Origin: Marasmius tenuissimus
Lineage: Eukaryota; Basidiomycota; Agaricomycetes; Agaricales; Marasmiaceae
Direction: 5' to 3'
Length of the DNA stretch: 64,000 nucleotides
Assembly (NCBI GenBank): GCA_029532415.1
Contig: JAQOTA010000029.1
Location: 62,001-126,000 of the forward strand
This document shows positions 11,429 through 24,462 of the stretch, in pieces (within the stretch, counting starts at the first letter, position 1; every line of letters begins with the position of its first letter). Position numbers and translations under genes: made by a program. A model generated the notes under the pieces. That model saw nothing but the letters and a program-made list of their open reading frames with translations, ran no database searches and had not been told where the DNA came from.

Positions 11429-12762
11429 ATGGTTATCAAAGACGAACCTCTGGAAGACGCACCTCCCTCTTATGATGAAGCCAGCCTGAATGCTCCTTCG
11501 ACATCCACTCAATCGCAGCCTCCACGCGACGTGAAAACACCGATAGTCACAGTATCGGACTCTCCTGCCACACCTATTACACCCAGTACTTCACAATCAT
11601 TCAGCAGAGTACCTTCCGGCAAAGGCAAAGAAAAAGCAACAGCGAGTTGGTGGGGAAGTTTTGGTGTGTCTAAAAAGGCGCGGGAGGTACGAACGACAGT
11701 GTTGGGGATCATCAGAGACGTCGTCAAGCAAGACATTGACGGTGGTGTTGACCCGCGAGGGATTCTAGAGAGTTGTCATGCCGCATGCACGGACGAAGCT
11801 ATACCCTTCTCTGCCTTGCTGCAGGAAAAATCTATCGAAGACCACACACCCATCTATTGGGCTATCGTCAACAGGAATACGAAGTCGGAGTCGGAGCCAG
11901 ATTTGTTGATGTCGTTGCTGGCGTATGCAGCACCTCTGGAAGCAGCGACGGTGAGCGAGATCAGGCTGGCTTGTTTGATCACGTCGGACCAGGCGTTGTT
12001 CCAGCGGTTGAGGCTGTCTCCTGAATTCGCGTCGCTTTCGGGGACGGACCAGATGGTTCTAAGCGGTGGGATGGCTCCGGATGAAGTTGAAGTACTGGAG
12101 GCTAGCTCGGACGAAGGAGCGTTTGTTGTGGATATCAAGATGATGCAATTCCAGAAACGGATGAGGGTGTCGAACGAGGTCGGGGTAGACTTTATCGCGA
12201 GAGGTACGCTTCACCTTGCTCTGATCCTGAAAACATAAGATTCGCTAACTTGTATCAGGTCGAATGTGGCGTCTTGCATTCTGCATATCAAACGAAAAGT
12301 GGAGACACGACAAGCCTCGGTTCGGGGCGTGGTATGTCTCGTTAACACTTCTCGAAAACAGCCCTCCGACGTGGATCGATTCTCAGCTTCTCATACCCGA
12401 TGCACGTCTACCAATACCGCCCCTCGGAGAAACCTCCCTAATGGACGTTACTCCTCGCAGTAGCGATGGAAAGACAAAGCTCAAACCGACGATATCGGTT
12501 CGGTTGATGTCCCGCGTCGAATTAGGGCCGAAGAGGAGGCATACGCATCTGCCTTGCGAGGTGACATCGACGTTGGAGAGTACTTCGAACGCGATGAGTT
12601 TACAGTATAGGTAGGTACGTCCTACCCTTTCCGGTGTCCGAGAAAACGAAAACTGACAAATATGTTTATAGCGGAAACTCTTACATTGGGACTGACGATT
12701 CGATACGAATGCGTCTCGAAGGGAAGCTGGGGAAACCTCAAGAAGAGTGTGTTATCCAATAG
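11429..12762 (+). CDS. uncharacterised agaricomycete protein with PPSY motif
   Basis: Three exons, 11429-12203, 12259-12610 and 12672-12762, with GT-AG introns. They total 1218 nt (405 codons), exactly in frame. Function unknown. The N-terminus reads MVIKDEPLEDAPPSYDEA, which contains a PPxY-type motif of the kind bound by WW domains of Nedd4-family ubiquitin ligases; that role is inferred only. A low-complexity Ser/Thr/Pro segment follows to about residue 70. A globular domain begins near ASWWGSFGVSKKAREV and runs to the end with conserved-looking helices. No signal peptide or membrane segment is seen, so a cytosolic protein is likely. An in-frame ATG at 11402 is a possible earlier start. 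A 30-nt stretch around 12330-12360 resembles a tiny intron but is open in frame and was kept as coding. A truncated copy lies at 30763-32013. Confidence 0.7.
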
Positions 12763-13099
12763 GATAACCTCCGTGCATCATTCCTTCTCTCGTCTGCTTT
12801 TTATGGTGGATCTCGTTTCAACATTATCGTACGATCAGACGATCTATTGATTTTACTTTGATACCTATATCTGATTCTCAGTAGACTCCAGGCTCCAAGC
12901 GTATCAGATGCAAAGATTCCTCTGTCAATACTGCGCACGAATGGCCAGGAATGGCCTCTGTCGCATAATCCGTGATTGTAACCCATTGGGAGGAGAATAA
13001 ATATTGGTAACATTCGAGCCAGAAAAACATTCGATAGCTACGTATAGGCTGGGAGTCGAACTGTCTGTCCGCCGTATCTCCCGCGGGGCGTAGAGTCGT
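12763..13099. other. convergent 3' intergenic region
   Basis: This 337-bp gap lies between the stop of the plus-strand gene at 12762 and the stop of the minus-strand gene at 13100. It presumably carries both 3' UTRs. Most of it is also found in the duplicated copy around 32020-32340. Confidence 0.5.
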
Positions 13100-14849
13100 T
13101 TACTGAGCCGGGTTCTGTGACTTGTTCCTGTGCTCTAAACCTGCAAGACTCTCTTGATCCGACACGCCCGTAACTATGACCGACTCCTCGCGTCTCCTGA
13201 TATCAATAATACTATCAATCATTCCACGGGCTCCCCCATTCCAAGCGCCTTCCTCCAGAACAGTCGCTCTATAAGACTTCGCGTCGTTGATTGCGATTCC
13301 CAGGGCTGAGCGTACGATGACCAAGGTGGAAGCAATCCCCTGGGCTTTTCATCAGCGTCCACTCGAATCAACGGACATCATAATCGCGGATGATTTACTC
13401 ACCATAATGGGTACAAAACCGGAATATATACCCCTAGACCCCAAGGCTATACTCCCAGCTGCAATCGTGTCCCTATTGTAGTACTCCGTGATCAACAAGA
13501 GCGTGAAAATCAAGAGAGTGAGGGGGTACAATATCCCCGACTCGAGTCTTGATGGAGCATTTGTGAGCGGCAATTAACTACCAGTGCTGATTCTACACCT
13601 ACGAGGCGTAAATAGCCGTTTTATAGATCCTTTGTATGGGTTGTTTGAGGTCCTTAGCCACCTGGTGGCTGATATAAAACACCCGTCCAGCTATAAGATT
13701 AGGGATGTCTCTCAGAAAGAACTTAGAGTCGACAAATGGAGCCTCACCTATCATCGAGGTCAACAAAGCATTACTGCACATGTTCCCTACGGAGAAACAT
13801 AGCAGGATAATCGACTGGGGCGTGAGCTTCGGACTGTCCCAGAATTCACTGATGAGATCGGTGAACGGATTAAGCGGACTGAATTCGCCTTGCGAGTCAG
13901 AAAAATGGACCATCGTAAGGCAACCTAAAGCTGGGGTGTCAACAGAAGTTATATATCAGTGGGATTGTTCAATGAAAAACCAATGAGCCCAGTATTTACT
14001 CGTATTGCCAAAGCAGAGAAGACCTGGAAGGACTATCACCCGCATTCGACTTCCCCAAATCAAGTAACATCTCCAGAGCTTTATAGTGGATGTGGCGAAG
14101 CAGTGAGACAGGAGCAACTGAACGGAGACAATACGAACTTACGAGAATAACGTCGGTGAGGACACTGGGAATTGAAAGAAGTCAGCAAGAAGGGCCCGAG
14201 TATAGTATTAGCCGCATCTAGACCTACTTCGAGGCTATTGTGATGGCTTGCGCCGCATATCCGACTCGACTGTTGAGACTGTTGATGAAAACCATCATTA
14301 GCAGGCAGTAGCGCCAGTGAGGCTTGAAACGATCGAAACTCACTTGTAAAAATACGTCAACAACCTTAAAGTTTTATTAGGATTCCCGTCAGGACCGATG
14401 GTGAATGGTAAATCGAAGTCCATGGGAGCAGACGCAACATATGGCGAGGTGTGGGTGGCATTCGACACCTGGAGTTTGAGAACAGCATAGTATGTGTTGA
14501 GTATGACACTTGCGGTGCTCGCCACAAATAGGCCAGCGACAAGAAGACAGTGAATGCGAAATCGTTCTGCTCTCCGCTTCATGAGAATCGTCATACACAC
14601 ACCAAATAGAACTAGATGGATCCCTAAGAGAAAGTCTGATTAGCCGTAGGATCAAGTCGAAGAGGACGAAGATACCAAAAGCAAAAAACACGAACTGTAA
14701 GTATTATTGGTCAGTCAGTTCAGTGAGGCGAGCCCATCGGAGTGGTGACTGACGCAGCATTGAGTCACCGTAAGGATTATGTACTTGTCACAGAAACTGG
14801 GGGAATCGAGACAGCCATTAGTGAGGACAAGAGGTTCTTTGGACGCCAT
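13100..14849 (-). CDS. seven-helix membrane protein, copy A (intact)
   Basis: Ten exons on the minus strand: 14849-14754, 14694-14676, 14623-14344, 14278-14228, 14164-14143, 14078-14000, 13930-13748, 13690-13603, 13547-13403 and 13339-13100. They total 1203 nt (400 codons) with every phase consistent. The protein belongs to an agaricomycete-expanded family with seven predicted helices and a short extracellular N-terminus (MASKEPLVLTNGCLD). Hallmarks are IHLVLFGVCMTI, a long helix 2 ending LNTYYAVL, LWRCYLIWGSRMRVIVLPG after helix 3, SIILLCFSVGNMCSNALLT and ESGILYPLTLLIFTLLLI. Topology resembles G-protein-coupled receptors, but receptor function is inferred. The cytosolic tail is charged. It is the only undamaged one of three paralogues in the window. 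Exon 2 is just 19 nt, so short-read gene models may miss it. Confidence 0.8.
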
Positions 14850-15260
14850 TCTAGCTGAGTGCTGGAGATCTGATCGTACCAGCAAAGACTGGGAGGATCA
14901 ATGAGGGTCTTACTTTTCAAAGGCGGAGAACTCTATTTGAAAGAAAGGAATCATCAAGGCTGTCCTTTGGAGAACGTTCTGATCACCCGGATGCTCTATC
15001 CGAGAACCCCTGGGGATTGATTTCTACGGTAGTTGTGGAGCAGTCAGTGATAGGTCACTGCCAAGAACGTGTCCACTTGTTGCCGTGTCTGTGTATAATT
15101 TCAATAGGGAGCCCTTGGAGATCAATGCATTACACACGACACAGGCAGGTGTTTTGGATTGACCAAACATCGAGAGGGATTGGGGAGGGGGGGGGGTTCA
15201 ACAGAAACAACAGTTGTCGTCTGCTGTCAAGTGAAAGCACCTGACAGAGAGTGAGTCATA
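14850..15260. other. 5' flank of the seven-helix gene
   Basis: Probable promoter region of the gene at 13100-14849. Its first 150 bp are conserved in the second copy (34460-34573, resuming at 36165), which places an insertion point precisely near 14960. A run of ten G lies near 15187. Confidence 0.4.
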
Positions 15261-15743
15261 TCAGGCCTCTATGTATAGATGAGCTCTGAGATAGATCATT
15301 GGAGTCAGAAGGCTGCGGGAGAATATCAACGTCGCGCCACACCCAATTAGCCCCACCGACCAGGTTTCCCTTGAGCTGACTTCGGAAAGCGTGCACGGCT
15401 CGTCAGATTGAACAGCATCTATGCTCCGTGCATACATTGAACCGTACGAGATAACCCAGTCACCGGAGACATGCCCAGAGAAAAGACGGCAATTATTCGG
15501 TGCGGCAGCAGCGGATCCTGCGAGAGAGAAAGAGGACATAGGGGGTAGTAGTGGAAGTTACCGGTAGGATCGTGTCTTTCCCAGGCAGCTTCGAAGTCCG
15601 AGAGCGGACGGAAAGTCTGAGAGTTCACGAGATCTCCCCAGAGGGTAACCTATGATTGATTGAAGGTCAGATCAGGTTCGATGATAATGAGCAGGCACAT
15701 AACGAGGCTCGTAGCCTGCCAACTCAAGACCTTCGAATAGCAT
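15261..15743 (-). CDS. small putative protein, unknown
   Basis: A possible three-exon minus-strand gene. ATG at 15743 (MLFEGLELAGYEPRY), a GTGCCT donor, a second exon reading TLWGDLVNSQTFRPLSDFEA, and a third that continues SAAAAPNNCRLFSGHVSGDW to a stop at 15261. Introns are near 50-60 nt and phases agree. The C-terminus holds one hydrophobic stretch (VGLIGCGATLIFS). No family is recognised, and it could be the remnant of a longer gene. Confidence 0.35.
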
Positions 15744-16900
15744 GAGAGGCTTTGTTACTCAATGTATCTCAGAGTTTGTGCCCATTTGAGCCCAAGACGC
15801 GCAGAATCCTGGAGCAGACACATAGCTAGCCCATCTATATCACTAGCCGCCTCTCACACGAGAGACAGTGAGACGAAAGACACAACTCTTCGGATTCCCG
15901 GTCTTATTACGTGCACAATTCACTGCTATCATCTTCTCTTTGCGTTTGATCACCTTTATCACAGTCGCTACCTAGCCCAAGCCCGTGAGAGTGGAGTTGG
16001 AGTCATAGAGGCTAAAGAGGGGCTCATATTGGGTTGGTATATTCCTCATAAAGGTTGGAAGCGAGCGAGAATTAGGCTGGTTGCTGGTTGTCGGAAGTGC
16101 GGTAAACTGAGACAAGTCGCTGGTAGTTGTGCGCCACGGCGTCTGAGCAGCGATATGAATATCAAAAGGTCAGTATTGAGGGGAATAGAGAGATCCTGGT
16201 CGGTGGGCGCAGAATTACTGAGAAACAGTTGTCAGCAAGCGACTACTGTGTGGATGTCGCAAGAAGAGGGAATGGTGCTGAGTCATGATTCCCTTGCTCG
16301 GTTGGAGATCCGTAACGCTGCCTGTTGGCGCACCAGCGAACCTATGTGGATCCGGTCAGTCACTGACCAGCCCCGGCAGTTGGAATCAGGGACTACCAAC
16401 CTGACAGGCCTGGTCAGTTTCTGATTTGCAAAGGCTTTTTCGCACAGATACCTTAAGCTTGATGGTGTCTGGTCTGCGCCGTAGGACTGTTACATACCTA
16501 TCAGCTCATATTAGAGTGGTATTCCCTAGTCAGTGGCTAAGCAGAACATAACAGGTCGACGTGCGGTGAACAGATAAGGAGAGACTGACCAGAGATGGCC
16601 AGATGCCATCAGACTGACTGAGCCAGTCAGGCACCGTCAGGCTGGCCGACCTGATCAGACATTGTCAGGATGCTCAATCTGACCGGACACTAGCAGATCG
16701 AGAGGTCAGTATCGGGATCCCTCAACAACATCGGAGGCAGAACTGCGGACACAGAAGAAAAACATAAAAGTGAATAAATTCTATCAAAATATGTTTACAT
16801 ACAGCTCTACACAAACATACCGACAGACTGTGAGCTACTTCTACATGGGTACTTGCCGTTCAATGCATACTGCTACTACCTGCGTCCCTCTTTGCTCGGA
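15744..16900. other. no supported gene; many TGACC/GGTCA words
   Basis: A 220-codon open frame at 15762-16424 has no recognisable motif and is probably chance. From about 16340 to 16700 the words TGACC, GGTCA and CTGACAGG recur densely in both orientations, as in decayed transposon ends. Similar sequence lies at 51940-52860. Confidence 0.4.
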
Positions 16901-16920
16901 TAACCTGCAAGATTAAAGTA

Positions 16921-17345
16921 TCAATAAGCTAAAATACCGAGGAGTAACAGAAAGAATTTACCCGCAAAGGCGCCATAGGCGTAGTCCAATGCACTCGGCA
17001 TAACTAGCGCACATATGTAGTCAGCTTCCAGATATGTAGCTATCGATGCGGTATGAGCATACCTGTGCCCGATGTATGCTAATTGTAATTCGGGGGTCGC
17101 GTACTTGGTAAAGATGACATTGAGCACTGGTAGTATTGACAGGAGAACTTAAAAAGTCAGCATGAGGTAAATACCAGTGACCAGTCAAGAGGCTCTCCTA
17201 CCGACGGCCTGTCTCGAAGTTGCGAGATGAACTAACAAGAGTTACAGGGGTAAGGTGACGTGCAGTGGTACTGGGAGAGGTGATGGTGGAAGGGGGAAGG
17301 GAAGGATGGGCGAAATTGGGACGGCGTGGGGTTTATATACTTGGG
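16921..17345 (-). CDS. possible small gene with TATA promoter
   Basis: On the minus strand a TATATAAA element near 17340 is followed by a long CT-rich leader, the standard look of a basidiomycete promoter. Downstream, a frame from ATG 17127 reads MLNVIFTKYATPELQLAYIG and continues to a stop at 16921, with candidate introns inside that would change the C-terminus to one reading YGAFAGYPSKEGRR. The product would be under 80 residues. I do not recognise it. Confidence 0.3.
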
Positions 17346-18394
17346 GGGAAAGGTCCGTGCGGCGGGTTGAGAAAGTAGCCAGTGTTCCAGATCGATGACG
17401 CTGGTGACGACGCATACGTCACCGATGTCGATGAGTGTCGATGTCGTCCGGTGAACCAAGCAGTGCCAGAGCTGGCGTGCGTAACACTACGAATACGAGT
17501 CCATTCTGAGGGTCCATCCTGAACGATTCAACTCAGGATACCAGCAAACATCTGTCGTTGTTGATACCACACAACATTGACTCGTAAATCCTTACCAAGG
17601 TCCCAGATCTAGGCTCTACTTGAATAATCAGTATCAGGAAACCATTATGCGAATGAAATCGCTAATTCAACCACACACCTGCCAGTAAACTCCATCTCAT
17701 TCCAAATTCCGATTCCCAGCCTTTACTTTGCTGATTTGTAGGTTGTTTCTATTGAAGTAGTGGCCAGCCTACGTGGTTTTGAAATGGGAGTAGATTTTGG
17801 CGGCGATGATGGTGGTTGAGGGTCAAGTGCGGCACACATCATTGACGCGTTGGTTGCCTCGTGAACAAGCTCACCGGCGCTACTGATTTTAGCGCAAGTG
17901 CCGGACAGCTACTTACCAGCGACCATCATGCTGCAATAACTACTTCATAGTTTGATTTGGCGCGAACAGTCTAACCTCATCCGATCGTATGTTGATCCTC
18001 TTATCTCCTTCCAACTCTCACCGACCATTTACTGTTCAGACCATCTGCAGTCCGGAAGCCCTCTGATTCACCCCGGACACAATGGGGCCATTCTGCCTTT
18101 GCCTGATTGAAGCTTTACATTCTGACGGGATCTGACCACTCTCTGGTCATTAACTGATAAGGTACCTTCAACCCGATGAGTTCTGGCCAGCAGCTGATTA
18201 TTTTCTATTCAGACTTTGCCATTCTGCCTTAACCTGTCTGTGCGCTGACCATGGTAGGTCATACTAATTATACATTTTCATTGCTGGATCATCTACTATT
18301 AGACTGAGCGGGTATGTACAGTGACTGATCTATGGATACCATACTGCTGTATCCAGATCATCGCCGTCAGACACTGATCGGATCCCCATAGGTT
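17346..18394. other. no supported gene
   Basis: This lies upstream of the TATA element near 17340 and left of the copia insertion at 18400. The half nearest the insertion again carries scattered TGACC/GGTCA words. No open frame with protein character is seen. Confidence 0.4.
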
Positions 18395-18399
18395 CGCTG

Positions 18400-18712
18400 T
18401 GATGAGCTGGCATGACACCTAGCGCAGAGGACTACAACATGGCTACACTACTACTTACCAGAGAGGAGTTTTAGAGAGATAGAGGCGAGACGTAGAAGCT
18501 CAAGCACACTGTGGATTCTAGTAGAGAACTACAAGCTTATATACATGTAGAGACTATAGTGAATACCATATAAGGACGACAATAGAAATTGTACATATGA
18601 TCATAAGTAGAAATGATAAATGGAACAATAGTCCCGCATAATATGAATGGCGGGAAGTATGCACCAGTACTTCGGATATACCGGGATCTAATTATAGTCC
18701 ATGGATTCAACA
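18400..18712 (-). repeat. 3' LTR of copia copy 1
   Basis: 313 bp. Plus-strand ends are TGATGAGC and GGATTCAACA, the reverse complements of the LTR ends. The outer edge abuts target duplication CGCTG at 18395-18399. Confidence 0.95.
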
Positions 18713-18754
18713 CACCCCCTCGCTAAGTGCAGCTGAAAAGCACATCTGAGCGAA

Positions 18755-21700
18755 TCAAGTGGACAAATAGAATTCAAGTCCAAGGTGATCTCTGAACCGT
18801 AAGAACTTCTCATGTCCGAGATTCTTCGTAAACATGTCTGTGGGATTATAGACTCCTTCAATAAAGAACAACTCAACTTTGCCATCTTCAACACACGATC
18901 GAATATAATGATATCGAATATCGATGTGCTTGGTTCGGCGTTCTTGAACCGGATTAGATGCAATGAAGATAGAGCCTTGATTGTCTCCGCAGATTGGAAT
19001 AGGACCTAAGTCGATTCCAAGTTCAGAGAGTAGCGATCTTATCCAGGAAGCTTGACGACTGCAATCCGACAGTGCCATATACTCAGCCTCAGTGGAAGAA
19101 AGAGCTACAGTCTTCTGGGCGTGTGATTGCCACGAGAAGATGCCGCCTGCTAACTTGAAGAAGTAGCCAGTGATCGAACGGCGTTTGATAGGATCGGCAG
19201 CCCAATCCGAGTCTGTGAATGCAAGAAGACCTCCATCAGAGCCACCATCGTAGACAAGTGAATAATCTGATGTGCCAGCAAGATAGCGGCAGATGTAGAG
19301 TGCTTTATCGAGGTGTTCCTTCGTTGGATTAGAAGAGAACTGGGAAAGCTTCGTAACTGCATAGGCAATATCAGGACGTGTGCCCAGCACAATGTACAGA
19401 AGCGACCCAATCACAGACTGGAATCTGGAGCGAATGGCAGGATTGACTGGACCATCGTTGGGAGTTGGCACATAGCCAGCAGGTAAGGGCGTAGGAGCAC
19501 CTTTCACATTCTGCATCCCAAAACATTCAAGGACTTTCTTCAGATAATCCTTCTGGTCAATCATGATCTTATTGCCTTCGCGACGAATGCTCATGCAGAG
19601 AAACTCGCTAGCATCGCCCATATCACGGCATTCCCATTGAGCCATGAACTCGGCTTTCTTCTTGTCAACAAAAGCTTTATTAGGACCCATGAAGAGTGCA
19701 TCGTCAACATAGATGATTGCATACACAACTTCACCACTCTTCGGATCTTTGCAGATGAAGAGTCCAGCATCAGAAGTCAGGCGTTTGAAGCCTAAAACTT
19801 CCATGGACGAGCTGAGAGTTCGCCACCATTCAAGGGCAGCTTGCTTCAGTCCATATAATGCACGATGCAGGCGTAGTACCTTACGTTCTTGGCCCTTGAC
19901 TTTGAAGCCTTCAGGTTGTTCCATGTAAATCTCCTCAACGAGATCGCCATAAAGGAAGGCGTTCTTAACATCAACAGAAGTAATGTACCAGTTCTTGAGA
20001 GCTGCGAGAGCAAGCATCATATGAACAGTCTCATAACGAACAACTGGTGAGAAGATCTCATCAAAGTCGACACCTTCGACCTGAGAGAAACACTTGGCAA
20101 CAAGTCTTGCTTCCTTGCGACCATTCGACTTAACGTCGAAGACCCATCTATTTTTGATGGCTTTGCGACCTTTAGGCAAGTCGCAGAGTTCGAAGACCTT
20201 GCGCTTACAAAGTACCTCAAGTTCTTCGTGGCAAGCGTTCTTCCATTCCTTCTGTTGCTCGACAGGCAACTTTAGAATATCGCGGAGTGTCCACTCTCTG
20301 ATGTTAGAGAAATCAGGAGTATCGGACGTTGGAAGCGAATCGTGAACTGGAACGGCATTGTTCAACAGGTAAATCACAAATCCTACTCCCCCTTCTTGGG
20401 TTAGTCCTTTGACTACGCTTTCTTCCTCATGTGACTCAGTGGTGCTTCCACTAGGTTCTGGAGCAGGCGGAGGCGGAAGTGGACCAGGAATCCCCTTTTT
20501 ACCACCTTTGCCTTTCCTAGATCGCGAAGAGCTAGGACGATCAACTGGATGTGAAGGTTCTTTATCTCCAGTGATGTGTCTCCAAGTATTTTTGTTCTCT
20601 AAGTCGCGAACAATCTCTGAGGGTTTATTTGGGTTCCACTGTTCCCCAAATATGTTACCAGGTTGCGTTGTACCCTTCCGCTGCCTCGAAGACCAGTGTG
20701 GACCATCCGCTGCTGGTGCAGGCGGAGGAACGGCGGGTTCGCCTGGAGGCGTTGGAGGACCAGATTGAGGGAGTGGCAAATCCCCTGGCGCAGGGCCACC
20801 TGCAGGTTCGTCAACCTGAGGTTCTGATCTCTTAGAAGTTTCAGAGCGACGTCTGAGATCTGGGAACGCAGTATTGTCCCAACCATCATCAGAGTCTTCA
20901 TCTTCCAAAGGAATGTTGGGATTTTCACCCAATGGAAATGGTTCACTACCAACAGGTGTGAAGCCACGAGTTTTGGCATCAGGACACTTATTGTATAGTG
21001 TCTCATTGAACAGTGCAGTGCTACCTTTGAATATGGAATTATTACTTCGCATGAATAGGAAACCTTTCATCCCATCTTGGTAGCCGATGAAAGTCATCAT
21101 CTCACTTCGAGGAGCGAGCTTATTCTTCCTACGATCTTCAGGGATGAAGACGTAGGCTGCACAACCCATAACTCGGAGATGTGAAACATCAGGTGCTTCG
21201 CCGTAAAGCATTTTGAACGGAGTTTGCCAGCTCAAACGTTGCACAGGAGTGCGATTGTAGAGGTGGACGGCATGCACATGGCAGAATTCCCACCAGGACT
21301 GAGGCATGCAAGCTTCAAAACGAAGAGCTTCAGCCTTCTCGTGAATAGTCCTGTTGAATTGTTCAGCACGATCGTTTTGTTGTGGTGTGTACGGTATGCT
21401 TTGATCCCTTTGGATCCCATACTCTTTCAGTACTGCATCGAACTTATCTCCTTTGTATTCTCCCCCTTCATGAGACATCCAGGTCTTGACAACAGCATTG
21501 AACTGCGTCTTGACCATAGTAAGGAAGTCCCTCAAAGCGGGTACTGCCTTGTCTTTCGTCTTGAGTTTGGAGGTCCAAACGTAGGACATGCAGTCATTGA
21601 GGAAAGAGATGTAGTACTTGTACCGGTGATACAATTCAGCCGGATACAACTTCAAATCCAAATGTATGCGTTCAAACTGTTTAGAAGGTCTAGTAGTAGA

Positions 21701-24162
21701 GTTGGGGAACGATTTCTCATGCATCTTGCCTTCAGCACAACCTCGACACAGAGGTGTCTATTTAGTAGGCATATTAAGGTCAAGTGGGAAACCTTGCGTA
21801 TGTTTCCGAGCTTTATTCAGGGCTTTATCTGATGGATGCCCAAAGCGTCTGTGCTCAATATCGTAGTCAACGTTGTAAACGACCGACTTGGCCATTAAAA
21901 CCTCAGCAGATGCTTTCCGCGAGTGTACCCAATAAATGGTTTGACCAGGCATATGAGGGTAGGAAACAAGCAACTGTTGTCGCTGTGATGAGTAGAAGGC
22001 TAACTTCTTCGCGTTTCCACGAATTGATAGACCATCTTGAAGGAACTCTCCCATTGATAGTAGACGTATGTCCAATTGAGGTATGTAATAGACAGGATAG
22101 AGTCGTGAAACGCGCTCAGTAAGTTTCCCGTCATGTCCTTCAACATTATGCTTAATGAAGACAGTGCCTTTACCCTTGATCTGTATAGGGTTGCCCTTAC
22201 TCGCAGTTTTTACGATAGGGCCATCAAGCGATTCATATTCAGCGAAGTCATTCATATCGTTCGTGAAATGAGAGGAGGCACCAGAATCAAGCAGCCAACC
22301 CTGTGCGTTGTTCACACTTTTCTTTCCCTTACATTGAGTACAACCCACAAAGTGGGTCGAAATAGCATTGCAAAAATGTACAAGTGATGCCAGATCACTA
22401 CGACTACTGCGTGCACTACTGATACCAACTAGTTGAGAGCAGCGCTGTAGGTTTGCATCAGCTTGGGAAAGCAGGTCAAGATATGGTACTTGCCTGTCAT
22501 CGTGGAACGATCCAAGAGAGACGTCATCCGGGACGTCCTCAACCCCTGCAGCCTCGGCAATATCGTTGTCAACATCATTACCGAATAGAGAGGTCATATC
22601 TTCCATACCGTCGTCAGATCCCCAGTCCATCTCTACATCTTCATCAGGATCAACACTACGAGAGCGTTTAGAAGAAGTAGGAGAAGGACGTCTGGTTCCT
22701 TCATCTTCCAAATCGTCCTCCAGAACTCGCTTGGACGAGGACCCAGGCTTCGAGATACGATCCTGGAGCAAACGATTGGCAGCAGACGTGACGATCTGTT
22801 CGAACGGTTTGAGATACCGCGCCGTCTTAGGGGCACCAAGTCTGTCAGCAAGGGAACGCGCTTCACGGACATCATCAAATACTGACTGAGACGGCTTGAA
22901 GCCGGTGAAGGACTGCATAGCAGCCGGGTTCTTCTTGACAGCTGGCTGAGGGACAGTGCTGTCGCAGGACTTGTCCCAGTGACCGGTGAAGTGAGCTGGG
23001 GGCGGTGATCCCATAGCACGAACAGGAGGGGCGCTGGCGATCTCGGCGCGCAAGGAGTTGTTAACCGCGTTCAACGCGATACGTTCCCTGCAGTCGGTGA
23101 TCGAGGAGTAAGGATGGATAGGAGTGGGGGAAGCTACGACGGATGCATAAGATGCCAGATGGGAGTGACCATGCGACCAATTGTTACCACCATTGTTACT
23201 GCCAGCGTTGCCGGGACCCTGGTGCTGGTTGATACCACCGTGGGTACCACACTGCTGCTGCTTCTTCTTCTTACCGTGATTCTGGTTCGAAGAAGGACGT
23301 TGCTGCTGCTGCTGTGGTTGACGCTATTGGCCACGCTGCTGCTGTCCACGCTGCTGATGTTGCTGCTGTGGGTGCTGCTACTGACCAAAAGATGGCTCGC
23401 AGTTGCCAGCACGCTTGACCACAGAGAGGCGGTTGGCAAGCTGAGGGTTCTGGCGCTCGTATTTGATCATGATTGCTTCATGAACGTCGGCGACGGTGAG
23501 GGCGCTAGTGCTTTCAGGATCCCTATCAAAGTCATGAAGGGACTTGGAAGAAGCGGCGTCCCATTCAGGAGGAATAGCTGCGATGAGAAGGAGGGCTTTG
23601 ATCAACTCGGGGAGTTCAACCCCAACCTTGGCAAGACGTTCAATGTAGTGTTTGAACTTGGCAATGCCAGCCTGGGGATGGCTGGTGGTAAGCCAGAAGG
23701 ACACCAACTTGACGAAGTCGCCATAAATGGCAGACAAGGTTGGTTCGCCATAGGTGGTGACGATGGTGGACCAAGCTTTGGCAGCGTCCATATCCTTGAG
23801 AGGTTCAAAGACTTCCTTTGTGGAGGTCAACTGAATGATACCCATCAACTGGAGGTCTTTCTCCTCCCATGCTTCCAGCGCGGTGTTGTACGCCGTGATC
23901 TGGGCTTCAGTAGGGTCTGCCCGATCAGGTTCCTCATCGGAATCAGCAGGTGCAGCTGCAGGCGTAGCTGCTGCACCGGGGGAAGGAGTGACCGTAATGG
24001 TCGGAATAATGTCCCCCAGGGGTACGTTGGCTTTTTAGCCGCACCAGTAAGGTGACGATGAAGTCCCTGAGCCTTGGTTACAGCTTCCATTTTGCTGTTG
24101 TAGGTCTGGCAGAAACCAGTGCCGTCGAAGCGACCAGAAAAGAATTTCTTAACGTCGAACAT
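18755..24162 (-). pseudogene. copia gag-pol polyprotein, copy 1 (disrupted)
   Basis: Gag starts at 24162 with MFDVKKFFSGRFDG. A one-base deletion near 24020 shifts the frame early in gag. Two TAG codons interrupt the Gln-rich segment (23380-23378 and 23326-23324), and another TAG at 21760-21758 precedes the zinc-binding CRGC of integrase. The protease motif LLDSGASSHFTND is present. Below 21724 the frame is open for 989 codons. It covers integrase (MSHEGGEYKGD, QQNDRAEQFNRT), a Pro-rich linker, reverse transcriptase with YVDDALF, and RNase H with TDSDWAAD and SSTEAEYMAL. Gag has no CCHC zinc knuckle; a Gln/basic-rich region takes its place. Confidence 0.9.
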
Positions 24163-24462
24163 GGTAGTAAGAGGTTAGGTTGTTTGGTGTTGGATCTAGA
24201 AAAGACAGCATCAGCATGTGTCTAATCAACACAGGGAGCAGCCATCAAGGCGCTATGCTTAATGAGGAGCATTGGATCCTTGAGATCCGATGTCGTCGAA
24301 GGACGTACGTCAATGCCATAGATCGAACACTCAATTAAGAGGTCAATGGCAACATGCAGGTCTAGCCTAGCTAGCCGATGACAGCAGCCTAGGGGCGCTC
24401 GTCGCTGACAGCAGCCGTAAAGGCGCTCGTCATTGTAGTCGGGCTAACCGGGGCCCATAACC

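Larger units (their letters stand above)
11513..15005 (+). repeat. segmental duplication unit A
   Basis: This block matches 30763-36210 in the same orientation once the insertions in the second copy are discounted. It spans most of the 11429 gene, the seven-helix gene and about 150 bp of its 5' flank. The duplication junction lies inside exon 1 of the 11429 gene. It is the best guide to the pre-insertion state of the second and third copies. Confidence 0.85.

Noticed and set aside
12334..12363. Possible 30-nt intron (GTATGT...ACAG) in the 11429 gene
   Set aside because: Too short for a normal basidiomycete intron, and the sequence is open in frame. The one-base difference in the duplicated copy is explained by pseudogene decay.
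15762..16424. 220-codon open frame on the plus strand
   Set aside because: No motif, no promoter or splice context, and it overlaps repeat-like TGACC/GGTCA sequence. Probably chance.
23114..24055. 313-codon plus-strand frame
   Set aside because: Antisense of copia copy 1 gag; low-complexity Gln codons read backwards.
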